Below are positions 23,343 through 30,910 of a DNA stretch of 59,466 nt, piece by piece (position 1 is the first letter of the stretch; each line of letters opens with the position of its first letter). Under the pieces are notes generated by a model. That model saw nothing but the letters and a program-made list of their open reading frames with translations. It did not search any database and was not told the origin of the DNA. The stretch comes from a virus, in IMG/VR virus record IMGVR_UViG_3300046744_000160, positions 1 through 59,466 of that record; one strand, given 5' to 3'. The position numbers were made by a program, and so were the translations under genes.

Positions 23343-23633
23343 ATGGCTCTTGATTTAACGATCCAGATTGACGGTTACTTTAGTGCCGACTTTAAATGCA
23401 ACGAAACCGGGAGGTCGTTTATTCTGGGAGAAGGGCCTTTTAACAGTGGCCTAATCTTTTATGAAGTAGGCGGTGGGGACGCAGAGAAAATGCTTTCCGA
23501 CTATGACGTCCCGCTGCTGACTTTTGGTCGAAACTTTAAGACCAAACAAAGCACGGTCCTCGCTAAGTGTATTCAGTGGTTCGATGACCGCGAAGAATTT
23601 CACGGCGGCATTGTTGCGAGAATAAAAGAATAA
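23343..23633 (+). CDS. Small protein of unknown function, second gene of the parS unit
   Basis: The ATG is one base after the previous stop, so the two are probably translated together. The 96-residue product begins MALDLTIQIDGYFSADFKCN and has an alternating beta pattern ('SGLIFYEVGGGDAEKML') and a final helix-strand with 'CIQWFDDREEFHGGIVARIKE'. It looks like a small alpha/beta protein. No motif I can name is present. A bidirectional terminator follows at once. Confidence 0.6.
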   Translation: MALDLTIQIDGYFSADFKCNETGRSFILGEGPFNSGLIFYEVGGGDAEKMLSDYDVPLLTFGRNFKTKQSTVLAKCIQWFDDREEFHGGIVARIKE

Positions 23634-23667
23634 AAGAAAAACCCCCGCCACTGAGCGGGGGTTTTTC
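23634..23667. terminator. Bidirectional terminator between convergent units
   Basis: Perfect eight-base arms ACCCCCGC (23641-23648) and GCGGGGGT (23655-23662) are flanked by A-rich and T-rich runs. It serves the rightward unit ending at 23633. The same hairpin serves the leftward unit, whose last gene stops at 23666. Confidence 0.9.
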
Positions 23668-23953
23668 AGTGGTACTCTCCGCCGTGGTTCGCGATCCCGG
23701 CTTGGTTTTGCGCGAGGTCTCTTGCGATGCTGATCATTTCTTCTGCATCTTCTACTGTTTTGCAGGCTAGATAAGCGCACTCCATTAGGTGGGTCATCAT
23801 GCCTATCAGGATCAGGGGTTCGTGTTCCGCGGCCATTGCTTGAACATGCTTGCTCATAAGTTCGACGCTATCGGAGCCCATTTCGTAACCTAGAGCGAAG
23901 TCTCTATGTTCCGGGTTTACTTCCACCTCTTGTGGTTCGTTGTCGTTGGTCAT
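23666..23953 (-). CDS. Small helical protein of unknown function
   Basis: The ATG at 23953 makes an ATGA overlap with the gene before it. The 95-residue protein begins MTNDNEPQEVEVNPEHRDFALGYEMG and is mainly helical: 'SKHVQAMAAEHEPLILIGMMTHLMECAYLACKTVEDAEEMISIARDLAQ'. The Met-rich helices could pack as a small bundle. No family is recognised. It is last in a four-gene leftward unit that begins with the HNH gene. Confidence 0.55.
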   Translation of the reverse strand: MTNDNEPQEVEVNPEHRDFALGYEMGSDSVELMSKHVQAMAAEHEPLILIGMMTHLMECAYLACKTVEDAEEMISIARDLAQNQAGIANHGGEYH

Positions 23954-24195
23954 CCTTGTAGGATCCTTTCCCAATGTTTTTTTATTTCGGCGGCTTCCTC
24001 GTGAGCCTTACGGGTAAAGCCCTTCTTGCGAAGTAGATCATCACAATGCAGCTTAACGATTCCATTGATCTTATCAACGGAATCAGCCCACGTTGGTTTA
24101 TCGTCATTGGTCCGCAGCATGAGGGTTGCCCCTACATCCCCGGCGTTATTGATCATTGCTTCCACGATCTCGCTCTCCTCTTTGTGTTTTTTCAC
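23950..24195 (-). CDS. Small charged helical protein of unknown function
   Basis: It starts with GTG at 24195 in a GTGA overlap with the 58-residue gene, and ends in an ATGA overlap with the next gene. The 81 residues (MKKHKEESEIVEAMINNAGDV...) include 'LMLRTNDDKPTWADSVDKINGIVKLH' and a basic helical end 'RKAHEEAAEIKKHWERILQG'. I do not recognise the family. Overlaps on both sides support it as a real gene. Confidence 0.6.
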   Translation of the reverse strand: MKKHKEESEIVEAMINNAGDVGATLMLRTNDDKPTWADSVDKINGIVKLHCDDLLRKKGFTRKAHEEAAEIKKHWERILQG

Positions 24196-24368
24196 AATTT
24201 TTTCTCCGTTTTAATACAGAACAATTCTTGGTTATTTGGAACTTCCCGCACAAAGCGTTCTTCGGTCAACGCAACATGGCAAGCTGACATCTTATCGTGA
24301 AAGCTGAGGATTTCAACGGACGCCCCCTGTAGCGACGTGATCGTCACAAGTATTAAAAGATGATTCAT
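24192..24368 (-). CDS. 58-residue protein with a hydrophobic N-terminus
   Basis: Read by hand: an ATG at 24368 follows an AGGA site by about eight bases, and the frame ends at a TGA inside the GTGA overlap with the next gene. The product begins MNHLLILVTITSLQGASVEI, a likely signal or membrane segment. It has one Cys in 'KMSACHVAL' and one in 'ELFCIKTEKKL'. The general build resembles the 80-residue protein of the lysis cluster at 8759-9001. It may be exported. It fills the space between the HNH gene and the 81-residue gene. Confidence 0.65.
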   Translation of the reverse strand: MNHLLILVTITSLQGASVEILSFHDKMSACHVALTEERFVREVPNNQELFCIKTEKKL

Positions 24369-24378
24369 TGAACAATTC

Positions 24379-25230
24379 CTACATAAAATTCTTCGGTAAT
24401 GTGTGGTTTAGGCCGTAGAACTCTTCAGGCATCTTGTTGCCTTTGGACAGGTTTTCGCTGGCCGGGATGACTTGCAAATTCCACGGAACGTGCAGTCCGC
24501 ACACTCTGTCGTGAGTTAACGGATAATAATGATCAACGTGATGTTCAACGCCAGTCTCTTTCGTTAGGCGCTTCCGCTCTTCGTAAATCGGCACAAAGGA
24601 ATCCCAGTTTACCCATTTGACCTTTGCTTTTTTTCGTTTGTAGTGGCTTAATCGCCCCATAGCAGACACGCGCTCTTTGTTTTGGCTGGCCCACCTTCTA
24701 GCGTTGCGCCTAACTCTCTCCCGATCTTTTTCTGTGAAATTGGCACGGTATTTCGCGTCTTTACGCTTATAGTATTCAATGTTGTTTCGGTAATGCTGCG
24801 CCTTGCGCCGGAGATGTTCTTCCCGGTGCGGGGACTTTGGGTCCAAATATCTATCCCTCGCCCATTTCTTGCTATGCTCTACGTTTTCTTTCCTCCATTT
24901 TTCGCGGTAGGCTTTCGCCTCTGAGGTGCGTTGGCGCTCTGCCGCGCACTCGCAGCATTGTGCGCTTATGGTGAAACGCTCTGAGATATGCCCTTTCTTT
25001 TTGCAGGGCTTACCGTCGCTGTATCGCTTGAGACCTTTGGCCTTTGCAACGCCTCTTGGGCTTTTCGGATCTACTCTCTCATATCTATTTTCACGGACAC
25101 ACTCTATGCAGCCAAACGGCACTCCGACATATCTGTCACAGGTGTGGCCTCTATTGCAGGGTTTGCCTGTGTTAAATTTTTTCAACCCTTTCTCCACGGC
25201 TGCGTCTGACATTTCCCGAAGTGTAGGCAT
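24379..25230 (-). CDS. HNH endonuclease with two zinc-knuckle repeats
   Basis: The 283-residue protein has a duplicated N-terminal zinc module. The first is 'GKPCNRGHTCDRYVGVPFGC' to C44 (C25, H29, C41, C44). The second is 'GKPCKKKGHISERFTISAQC' to C95 (C76, H81, C92 or C93, C95). A highly basic helical linker follows, then an HNH core near residues 229-266, 'EHHVDHYYPLTHDRVCGLHVP' followed by 'WNLQVIPASENLSKGNK'. Such proteins cut DNA as free-standing homing-type or packaging nucleases. It leads a four-gene leftward unit with a good promoter at 25259-25287. Confidence 0.85.
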   Translation of the reverse strand: MPTLREMSDAAVEKGLKKFNTGKPCNRGHTCDRYVGVPFGCIECVRENRYERVDPKSPRGVAKAKGLKRYSDGKPCKKKGHISERFTISAQCCECAAERQRTSEAKAYREKWRKENVEHSKKWARDRYLDPKSPHREEHLRRKAQHYRNNIEYYKRKDAKYRANFTEKDRERVRRNARRWASQNKERVSAMGRLSHYKRKKAKVKWVNWDSFVPIYEERKRLTKETGVEHHVDHYYPLTHDRVCGLHVPWNLQVIPASENLSKGNKMPEEFYGLNHTLPKNFM

Positions 25231-25258
25231 TTACGTTCTCCCTAGTTGTTGTAACCTG

Positions 25259-25287
25259 TATATAAGATTTATCGTATAGATAGTCAA
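25259..25287 (-). promoter_or_regulatory. Sigma-70-type promoter for the HNH unit
   Basis: Read leftward, TTGACT (25287-25282) and TATATA (25264-25259) are separated by 17 bases. The -10 box forms part of CTTATATAC, close to the CTTATAC boxes before terL and the gene at 20974. Transcription would start near 25252, about 20 bases before the HNH ATG. Confidence 0.75.
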
Positions 25288-25294
25288 CAGGGTA

Positions 25295-25322
25295 TTGACA
25301 CTTTATGGGATTAGTCTTACCT
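25295..25322 (+). promoter_or_regulatory. Rightward promoter candidate with the TATGGGATTAGTC element
   Basis: TTGACA at 25295-25300 is a perfect -35 box, but the -10 at 16-17 bases (TTACCT) is poor. The spacer carries TATGGGATTAGTC (25304-25316), identical over 13 bases to 22883-22895 in the other divergent region. This suggests control by a phage regulator that helps at a weak promoter. The rightward gene begins at 25357. Confidence 0.45.
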
Positions 25323-25356
25323 TCATCTAATAGCCAACCAAACAAAGGAGATTGTT

Positions 25357-25980
25357 ATGGCGAGAAAACCTTGGTCTGAAAAAGCTAAGAAGGCCCAATC
25401 GAAGCGTATCAAGAAGATGTGGGCGGATAAAAAGAAATCCAAAATAAAAGAGGCTTCGGCAACTTTGAAGCCAGTCAAAGAGGCTTACATTATGCCTCCT
25501 CCCGTTATCGTCGAGGAAAAGGTTGAAGAGCGTGATCTGAACACGGTCAGCGCGACGTGGGTGAAGTACCATCTCAAAGAGTGCATAAAGGAATGCACTA
25601 CAAAGGCGGAGATGACAAAGTATCTTGAGGACTCTATCGAAACGGTTGATCGGATTATGTCTGACGATAGAAAAGAGTCTCGTCGTCGTCACAAAGAGGA
25701 CGCTATCCACGACAATGTGACGGACGCTGAAATCTTGATCATCGGTGATGGTTACAACATCAACGGCATCCAAGAGCCACAACGCATAATGGGTTCAATA
25801 CCATTCTGGGTTCCTTACAACGTGTCGATGTTTGATCACTTGAGGGAAGATCCAGAAGCCCGTGAATGGTTCTTTGATGTTATGGGTTCTGCCCGTCAGG
25901 TCGCGGTAACAAACCACGGCTGGCCTGACCAGAACATTAGTGTGCAGGTCCGGTTTACGTTTACTCATGTGAACGGTTGA
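25357..25980 (+). CDS. Protein of unknown function with a lysine-rich N-terminus
   Basis: The 207-residue protein begins MARKPWSEKAKKAQSKRIKK and is strongly basic for about 35 residues. It then has 'LNTVSATWVKYHLKECIKECTTKAEMTKYLEDSIETVDRI' (helical, two Cys) and a compact end with 'DGYNINGIQEPQRIMGSIPFWVPYNVSMFDHLREDPEAREWFF'. The N-terminus could bind DNA. I know no family. It is first of a rightward three-gene unit with the methyltransferase-like gene; an AAAGGAG site lies seven bases before its ATG. Confidence 0.55.
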   Translation: MARKPWSEKAKKAQSKRIKKMWADKKKSKIKEASATLKPVKEAYIMPPPVIVEEKVEERDLNTVSATWVKYHLKECIKECTTKAEMTKYLEDSIETVDRIMSDDRKESRRRHKEDAIHDNVTDAEILIIGDGYNINGIQEPQRIMGSIPFWVPYNVSMFDHLREDPEAREWFFDVMGSARQVAVTNHGWPDQNISVQVRFTFTHVNG

Positions 25981-25984
25981 TCCA

Positions 25985-26569
25985 ATGGGACGCGAGAAGG
26001 ACGATTTTTACCCCACCCCGCCGGAAGCTGTCCGGGTTCTGATGAAGTTGATTGCTGAAGGAATAACCCTTCATTGTTACGACAAGGAAATCTGGGAGCC
26101 TGCCTGCGGGGATGGGGCTATATCTAAGATACTCGACATGGAATATGATCTCCGTGTCGAGTCCACCGATTTGGTGGACCGGGGTTACGGGACCGCAGGC
26201 GTTGATTTTCTGATGGAAACAAAGATGCCTGCCCCGTGGATTGTTACAAACCCGCCATATAGGTTGGCAAATGATTTTGTTAAGCACGGGCTCAACCTGC
26301 TTGCAAATGACGTCCACTCCCACGGCATGTGCATGTTTTTGCGTTTGTCCTTCTTGGAAGGTCAGAAGCGTTATGCTGAGATTTTTAAAGATCACCCGCC
26401 ATCTGATGTAATTGCTTTTAGCAAAAGGCTGACGCTATGGCGCGGGGACCAAGAACGGGCGGGCAATGGCACTACGGCTTATGCTTGGTTTGTGTGGATG
26501 CGGGATGGTAATTATGGAAGACGCCCGGAGTTGCATTGGGATGCAGACTTTGAAAGACTAGAAGAATAA
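25985..26569 (+). CDS. Adenine-specific DNA methyltransferase-like protein
   Basis: The 194-residue protein has the two hallmarks of N6-adenine methyltransferases: an AdoMet-binding motif 'WEPACGDGAISKIL' (about residues 37-50) and the catalytic 'NPPY' (89-92). It opens 'DDFYPTPPEAVRVLMKL', typical of phage Dam-like enzymes, and has 'VIAFSKRLTLWRGDQE' later. It would methylate adenine in phage DNA, probably to avoid host restriction. No recognition domain is visible at this size, so specificity is unknown. It follows the previous stop after four bases. Confidence 0.85.
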   Translation: MGREKDDFYPTPPEAVRVLMKLIAEGITLHCYDKEIWEPACGDGAISKILDMEYDLRVESTDLVDRGYGTAGVDFLMETKMPAPWIVTNPPYRLANDFVKHGLNLLANDVHSHGMCMFLRLSFLEGQKRYAEIFKDHPPSDVIAFSKRLTLWRGDQERAGNGTTAYAWFVWMRDGNYGRRPELHWDADFERLEE

Positions 26570-26584
26570 ACACGGAGTTACGTT

Positions 26585-26770
26585 ATGAATATAATTCATG
26601 GGCTTTCAAAATGTGATAAGTGTGATAACAAGGCCGACGCAAAGGAGGGTAATGCCCTCCTTTGCACGAAATGTTGGTTTAAGATGTACGCGAAGCATGA
26701 GACGCCTGCGGCTCTTCAGAGTCGCGTTGAGCGTATGGCGAATCTTCCTGCATCAACAAAGACGCTTTAA
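26585..26770 (+). CDS. Small zinc-ribbon protein
   Basis: The 61-residue protein begins MNIIHGLSKCDKCDNKADAK and has two Cys pairs, 'CDKC' (residues 10-13) and 'CTKC' (27-30), spaced as in a zinc ribbon, followed by a basic helix 'RVERMANLPASTKTL'. The gene contains a perfect 11-base-pair hairpin (26639-26665) whose left arm holds AAAGGAGG. Its last 92 bases overlap the leftward TSCPD-like gene, tail to tail. A GGAG precedes the start. A role in DNA binding is possible. Confidence 0.6.
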   Translation: MNIIHGLSKCDKCDNKADAKEGNALLCTKCWFKMYAKHETPAALQSRVERMANLPASTKTL

Positions 26771-26939
26771 CACCTAAATTATAAAGAGCCTCCTGCATAG
26801 GATTGTCGGAGGCTTTACCTCTTCCTGACATAAATACTTCTGCTGGACACCCTGTTTCGGGGTGATAGCTGACAGTTACAGAAAGACCCATTCCAACGTC
26901 TTCTGTTATACACGGCCTGCGATTAGGTAACTCAGACAT
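26679..26939 (-). CDS. Stand-alone TSCPD-like protein
   Basis: The 86-residue protein has 'LPNRRPCITEDVGMGLSVTVSYHP' and then 'GCPAEVFMSGRGKASDNPMQEALYNLGVKASLLMQE'. This resembles the TSCPD domain found at the end of class II ribonucleotide reductases and also as a free protein in phages ('V...GRP.EVF....K.GS.........LG...S..L'). The domain's role is poorly defined. No reductase gene is visible in the window. Its ATG follows GAGGAGG by four bases, and its 3' end overlaps the zinc-ribbon gene by 92 bases. Confidence 0.65.
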   Translation of the reverse strand: MSELPNRRPCITEDVGMGLSVTVSYHPETGCPAEVFMSGRGKASDNPMQEALYNLGVKASLLMQEDSPYAQRDSEEPQASHASRTS

Positions 26940-27005
26940 TTTGTCCTCCTCTTTTATAAGTTATCCATCGTAAGGAGAACATTTAAGAAAAAACAGTCTT
27001 GACCT

Positions 27006-27164
27006 TTATCGTTTTTTTACTTCATAGCCTTCAGCTTTACAGAAGACATCAAAGATCACTTTAAGCTGCCCGGAAATACTTCTGTTTTCCATGTCAGCAA
27101 TCATCTTGATGCCCTTGTATATATCAATCGGAACTACGATTGATTTCCATTTAGAAACATTCAT
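27006..27164 (-). CDS. Small ribbon-helix-helix-like DNA-binding protein
   Basis: Read by hand: ATG at 27164 after a GAGGG site, TAA at 27008-27006, 52 residues. The start MNVSKWKSIVVPIDIYKGIK has the short beta strand and first helix of Arc/MetJ-type repressors, and 'MENRSISGQLKVIFDVFC' gives the N-cap serine and second helix. These proteins bind operator DNA as dimers by a two-strand beta sheet. It stands alone between the TSCPD-like gene and the polymerase terminator, and is the only plausible transcriptional regulator I found. It could act on the paired operators at 22871-22999 or on the TATGGGATTAGTC elements. Confidence 0.65.
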   Translation of the reverse strand: MNVSKWKSIVVPIDIYKGIKMIADMENRSISGQLKVIFDVFCKAEGYEVKKR

Positions 27165-27229
27165 AACACCCTCGTTAGTGACTGTGTATTACAAGAGAAT
27201 ATAGGACTTTATGCACCTAAATACAAGGC

Positions 27230-27256
27230 AAAAAAAGGCCCCGCACAAGGCGGGGC
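27230..27256 (-). terminator. Rho-independent terminator after the DNA polymerase gene
   Basis: Arms GCCCCGC (27238-27244) and GCGGGGC (27250-27256) pair perfectly around a five-base loop. Read leftward, a run of seven T follows. The hairpin ends the transcript of the replication block, 36 bases after the polymerase stop codon. Confidence 0.88.
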
Positions 27257-27291
27257 AGGAGACGATAACCGTCTGGGAGGAAGCACTATGA

Positions 27292-29193
27292 TCACATTGA
27301 ACCGCCCCAAGAGGGGCCCATCTCAATATCCGTCTTCATAGGCACTTTTAGTTGTATCGCATTGCACATTGTTTCAGCAAGTTTTTTCGCTTCTTCTTCA
27401 CTTTTTACGCTAAAGGCCAACTCGTCATGCACTTGCAGTAAAGGCAGTGTCCCTTCCTTGTACAGGTCAACCATAGCTTTCTTGGTCATGTCTGCTGCTG
27501 ACGCCTGTATGAGACGATTAAGAGCTTTGTAGGCGTATGCTCGTTGCAGGCTGACGTTAGGCCCGTAGTGCGCTATTGCCTCGTCGTAGGTCATGGTCTT
27601 GTGCATACCAAAAGCCTTTGGTTCAAAATGTGGGAAACGGCACTTGCGCCCAAGAAGAGAGCGAATCGAACCTTCAGAGTTACCGTTCTGCACCCGGTCC
27701 TGCACCGCCCGCATTAACTTTTTAACGAAAGGAACCCGGTGGTCATATTGTTCCATAAGCTCTTTGGCTTCTTCCTTTGACAGATCTAGCTGATCAGAAA
27801 GCTTGCCTACGCCCATGCCATACATCATACCCAGATTGATTGTTTTAGCCTGTTTACGAGGGATGTCTGCCATACCTGCGACCATGTCGTGAAAGTCCAT
27901 GTCTGGGTCATTAGTGTACCCGTCAACAAATTTATCGACCTTTGGCATATCCAAGCCTGTGCCGTCCTGATAAGCAGCGGCAAAGTGAACCAAGATCCGT
28001 GGTTCCTGTTGCGAGTAGTCGATAGACGCCCACTGTTCACCTTCTTCTGGCATAAAGACTGACCGGATCATCGGTCCAAGGTCCGGGTGCCGTGCAGGAA
28101 TTTGCTGTAAGTTCGGGTTGGACATAGAGATCCGCCCACTGACGGTGCCCCCGTCATCGGATCTGATCTGGTTTATATGCCCGTGAATGCGGTTGTCTTT
28201 ACCGACATGCTTCATCAAGCCGTCCATGAAGGTATTCTTGCTTTTGTTATACTCACGGGCCTGCAAGATGCTCTTGGCAAGCTCATGGTTATGCGTAGCC
28301 AAAAAGCCTTTGGTAAAAGACGGAGCGCCCTTGTCTGTCTTTGGGTAAGGTATACTCAAGCTGTCAAAAGCATCGGCTATGGATTTAGCTGCCCATATCT
28401 CCACGTTGAACCCTGTCAGGTCCTTGATCCGCGATAAGGCTTTCTTTTCTTCTTTGAGCATAAACTGTGATGCGCGTTCTATGGCGTCGATGTCTACGCG
28501 AATACCCCGCAGTGTCATGTCCACCAAGCACGGTAGAAGATCACGCTCTAGTTCAAAGACGGTTGAGAGCCCTTGATTATTGACCTGCACCTTAAAATAT
28601 TTCCAAAGCTCCAACGTAAGGTCTGCGTCTGCGGTTGCGTATTCGCCCACAAACATTGCGGGCATCTTCCACATTTCGGCCTTGGGGTCTAAGCCAAAGC
28701 TTTTTGCAGCTTCGACTAATCCCTTCTCTGATTTGGTTTTGTTGATATGATCATAGCACACAGAGTTAAGGCTGAAGCTAAATCTGTTTTCATCCAAAAG
28801 AGCCGCAACTACCATCGTATCGACGATATTGCCGTTTACCTCAAACCCCTCTGCCTTGAGCCAGCCAAGATCATACTGTGCATTGTGCATGATCTTATCG
28901 CCCGGAGAGGCCAACACCTTCTTCATCCAGTTGTTTACTATTCGCTTGTCTAGGTTACCCCCACCAAGATGCCCGATAGGAAGATAGCCGCTCCATCCAT
29001 CAACGGCCACAGCGTAGCCCACTATTTCCCCATCCCCGCGGGGCCAGCCGGGGCCCAGTGTTTTGATATTTGGGTCTCTGGTCTCAAGATCAATTGCGAT
29101 CTCTGCGCGATCTGTGATGTCAGGTAACTCAGATGGTGGAACCCAGTCGGTTTCTTTATTGAACATGACAAGCTGTAGCCCTTGCGGTTTCAT
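27292..29193 (-). CDS. DNA polymerase, family A, with 3'-5' exonuclease domain
   Basis: The 633-residue protein has an N-terminal exonuclease domain with 'AEIAIDLETRDPN' (Exo I), 'MHNAQYDLGWL' (Exo II region) and 'ATADADLTLELW' (Exo III region). The polymerase motifs follow: A 'SIDYSQQEPRILVHFA' (about residue 390), B 'AKTINLGMMYGMG' (about 450) and C 'QVHDELAF' (about 588). It copies the phage genome. The size is usual for phage polymerases lacking the 5'-3' exonuclease domain. Motif A has Gln-Glu-Pro where many enzymes have Ile-Glu-Leu. The ATG overlaps the stop of the 63-residue gene, and a terminator follows the gene. Confidence 0.92.
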   Translation of the reverse strand: MKPQGLQLVMFNKETDWVPPSELPDITDRAEIAIDLETRDPNIKTLGPGWPRGDGEIVGYAVAVDGWSGYLPIGHLGGGNLDKRIVNNWMKKVLASPGDKIMHNAQYDLGWLKAEGFEVNGNIVDTMVVAALLDENRFSFSLNSVCYDHINKTKSEKGLVEAAKSFGLDPKAEMWKMPAMFVGEYATADADLTLELWKYFKVQVNNQGLSTVFELERDLLPCLVDMTLRGIRVDIDAIERASQFMLKEEKKALSRIKDLTGFNVEIWAAKSIADAFDSLSIPYPKTDKGAPSFTKGFLATHNHELAKSILQAREYNKSKNTFMDGLMKHVGKDNRIHGHINQIRSDDGGTVSGRISMSNPNLQQIPARHPDLGPMIRSVFMPEEGEQWASIDYSQQEPRILVHFAAAYQDGTGLDMPKVDKFVDGYTNDPDMDFHDMVAGMADIPRKQAKTINLGMMYGMGVGKLSDQLDLSKEEAKELMEQYDHRVPFVKKLMRAVQDRVQNGNSEGSIRSLLGRKCRFPHFEPKAFGMHKTMTYDEAIAHYGPNVSLQRAYAYKALNRLIQASAADMTKKAMVDLYKEGTLPLLQVHDELAFSVKSEEEAKKLAETMCNAIQLKVPMKTDIEMGPSWGGSM

Positions 29194-29381
29194 TTGTTAT
29201 CCATTCTAACTGTAGCCCGTTGAAGGAGGAGGGATGCAAGATGCACCATTTGTTTTGGGGTCAGATCCTTTTGAGCTTGGCGCGTACCAATTACTAAAAG
29301 GCAGCCCGCATCGTTTGGAACGATCAGGACGGGATGATCCTCTTCTTCTGCTCGTTTGAGCATATATTCTTCATGCCTCAT
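29190..29381 (-). CDS. Small helical protein between helicase and polymerase
   Basis: I take the ATG at 29381, which has an AAGGAG site eight bases before it and an ATGA overlap with the helicase stop. A longer reading (from 29438) would lie inside the helicase gene. The 63 residues begin MRHEEYMLKRAEEEDHPVLI and include 'CLLVIGTRQAQKDLTPKQMVHLASLLLQRA'. It may be a small partner of the helicase or polymerase, judged only from position. Confidence 0.6.
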   Translation of the reverse strand: MRHEEYMLKRAEEEDHPVLIVPNDAGCLLVIGTRQAQKDLTPKQMVHLASLLLQRATVRMDNK

Positions 29382-30910
29382 ATTGTGTAGCTCCTTAGAC
29401 CATCGACAGGGGAGACGATATACAAATTCTGTGAACATCGGGTGACGCCGACATAGAACAGTCGGTGTAAGTCGTCCATCATCTTAGACCCCTCAAGAGT
29501 ATTGGATGAAACGGCTTGGTCCGAAGCATATGAAATATCAGTGAAAAGCACAACATTGGTAGCCTCGCCACCCTTTGAGCCATGAATGGTAGACACCTTG
29601 ATCCGGGGTTCGCGAGTTAGGTCTTCCCCTCTACGCAAAATTGCTGCCACATATGTTTTCAAGTCTTCTGGTATTCGGTCCATCGCTACGTCCCACGTCA
29701 TATCCGCCGTGGCAAGAAGGCCGCAGTTTTCTTGTAATGCAGTAAGATTGAAAGTGTCCTTTACATCGACGCCGGATAAATTCTTAAATCCTCGTTTTAT
29801 CCGGGTGCCCGACTTCATGTAATAGTATAGGTTGCGGGCAGAGTGTACGTCGATCTCTGCGCCGTCTAACAAAGCCCGCCAAGACACCAAAGCTGACGAC
29901 AGCTTTTCACTAATGCTTTTGTTGCCCCTATTTTCAAAGTAATACCCATACTGCCGCATCAATTCACATGTCTCATTCAACATGTAATTACACTGGGCCA
30001 TGATCAACCAATCGTTTTCCATCAGCAAAGCCATTGGCGGACCAAACACGTTATCCACCTTTCCCTCCTCCGGCTTTGGGGCATACTCTTTAGGGCGGCG
30101 TGTTTTGATACGGTGCGCTATTCGGTTTGCTACGTTAAAAACCGCCTTTGGCACCCGGTATGATTGAGATAGGACTTCAGAGCCCTCTTCTACAGAAAGA
30201 AAGTGTTCAACGTCTGCGCCTGCCCAACGGTAAATGGCCTGATCGTCGTCCCCGGCAGCGTACATCCGGTTAGAGTTGTCGTCCAAAACGTGAGCTATCT
30301 CCCACTGTAATGGCGATAGATCCTGCGCCTCATCTAAGAAAACCAAATCAAAGCTTGGGCAGACCCGCCCACCATTCTCTGAGAACCATTCAAGTATGTC
30401 AGTGTAGTCATACAGGCGATTCGCGGTCTTGTATGAGCGGTACGCTTTATCCACAAACAGGACCGTGGTCAGCGGTTCGTCTATTGTGCTTTGTGAATAT
30501 GTGGTTTCAATGGGCTCTTTCTTCAGCCGGGATAGCTGGATGACCTGCATGATAGGGTTGTCCTTTGACTTAGTCCCAATGTCATCATCTTCATCCGTCA
30601 TCTTACCCGTTAGATTAAAACCAATTTCCAAACTGAACTCCGCCATGTGATCCGGGGTCATCAGTTGCTCTTGGTTTATGTCAGACAGATGATAGCAGAA
30701 GCTGTGCAGCGTTTTAAAGGAACTGAGATCGTTGTCGATGTCCAGTTTAAACCTCCGCGCAGCCCTCTCTCGCGCCTCTCTAGCGGCCTTACGAGTAAAA
30801 GCTAGGAAGGCGATGCGGCTAGGCGCGATGCCCTCCTCTAGGGCCTTCTCGACCATATTCAAAAGGGTGGTGGTTTTACCTGTGCCGGGTGGTCCGTAGA
30901 TTGTGAACAT
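29378..30910 (-). CDS. UvrD/Rep-family (SF1) DNA helicase
   Basis: The 510-residue protein shows SF1 motifs in order: Walker A 'GPPGTGKTTT' (residues 6-15), 'FLAFTRKAAREARERA' (Ia), 'VFLDEAQDLSPLQ' (II), 'AAGDDDQAIYRWAGAD' (III), 'LSQSYRVPKAVFNVA' (IV), 'VSTIHGSKGGEATNVVLF' (V) and 'LHRLFYVGVTRCSQNLYIV' (VI). It unwinds duplex DNA at the fork. It is shorter than bacterial UvrD (about 720 residues), as usual in phages. The start overlaps the primase stop (TAATG). Confidence 0.9.
   Translation of the reverse strand: MFTIYGPPGTGKTTTLLNMVEKALEEGIAPSRIAFLAFTRKAAREARERAARRFKLDIDNDLSSFKTLHSFCYHLSDINQEQLMTPDHMAEFSLEIGFNLTGKMTDEDDDIGTKSKDNPIMQVIQLSRLKKEPIETTYSQSTIDEPLTTVLFVDKAYRSYKTANRLYDYTDILEWFSENGGRVCPSFDLVFLDEAQDLSPLQWEIAHVLDDNSNRMYAAGDDDQAIYRWAGADVEHFLSVEEGSEVLSQSYRVPKAVFNVANRIAHRIKTRRPKEYAPKPEEGKVDNVFGPPMALLMENDWLIMAQCNYMLNETCELMRQYGYYFENRGNKSISEKLSSALVSWRALLDGAEIDVHSARNLYYYMKSGTRIKRGFKNLSGVDVKDTFNLTALQENCGLLATADMTWDVAMDRIPEDLKTYVAAILRRGEDLTREPRIKVSTIHGSKGGEATNVVLFTDISYASDQAVSSNTLEGSKMMDDLHRLFYVGVTRCSQNLYIVSPVDGLRSYTI

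Noticed and set aside
25282-25322. Similarity of CACTTTATGGGATTAG to the end of a T7 RNA polymerase promoter
   Set aside because: Only part of the T7 consensus is matched and no single-subunit RNA polymerase gene is visible, so I do not call phage-polymerase promoters.
30447-30455. TTATCCACA, a perfect DnaA box
   Set aside because: A single copy inside the UvrD-like helicase gene, with no other boxes near it. One nine-base match is expected by chance in this length.
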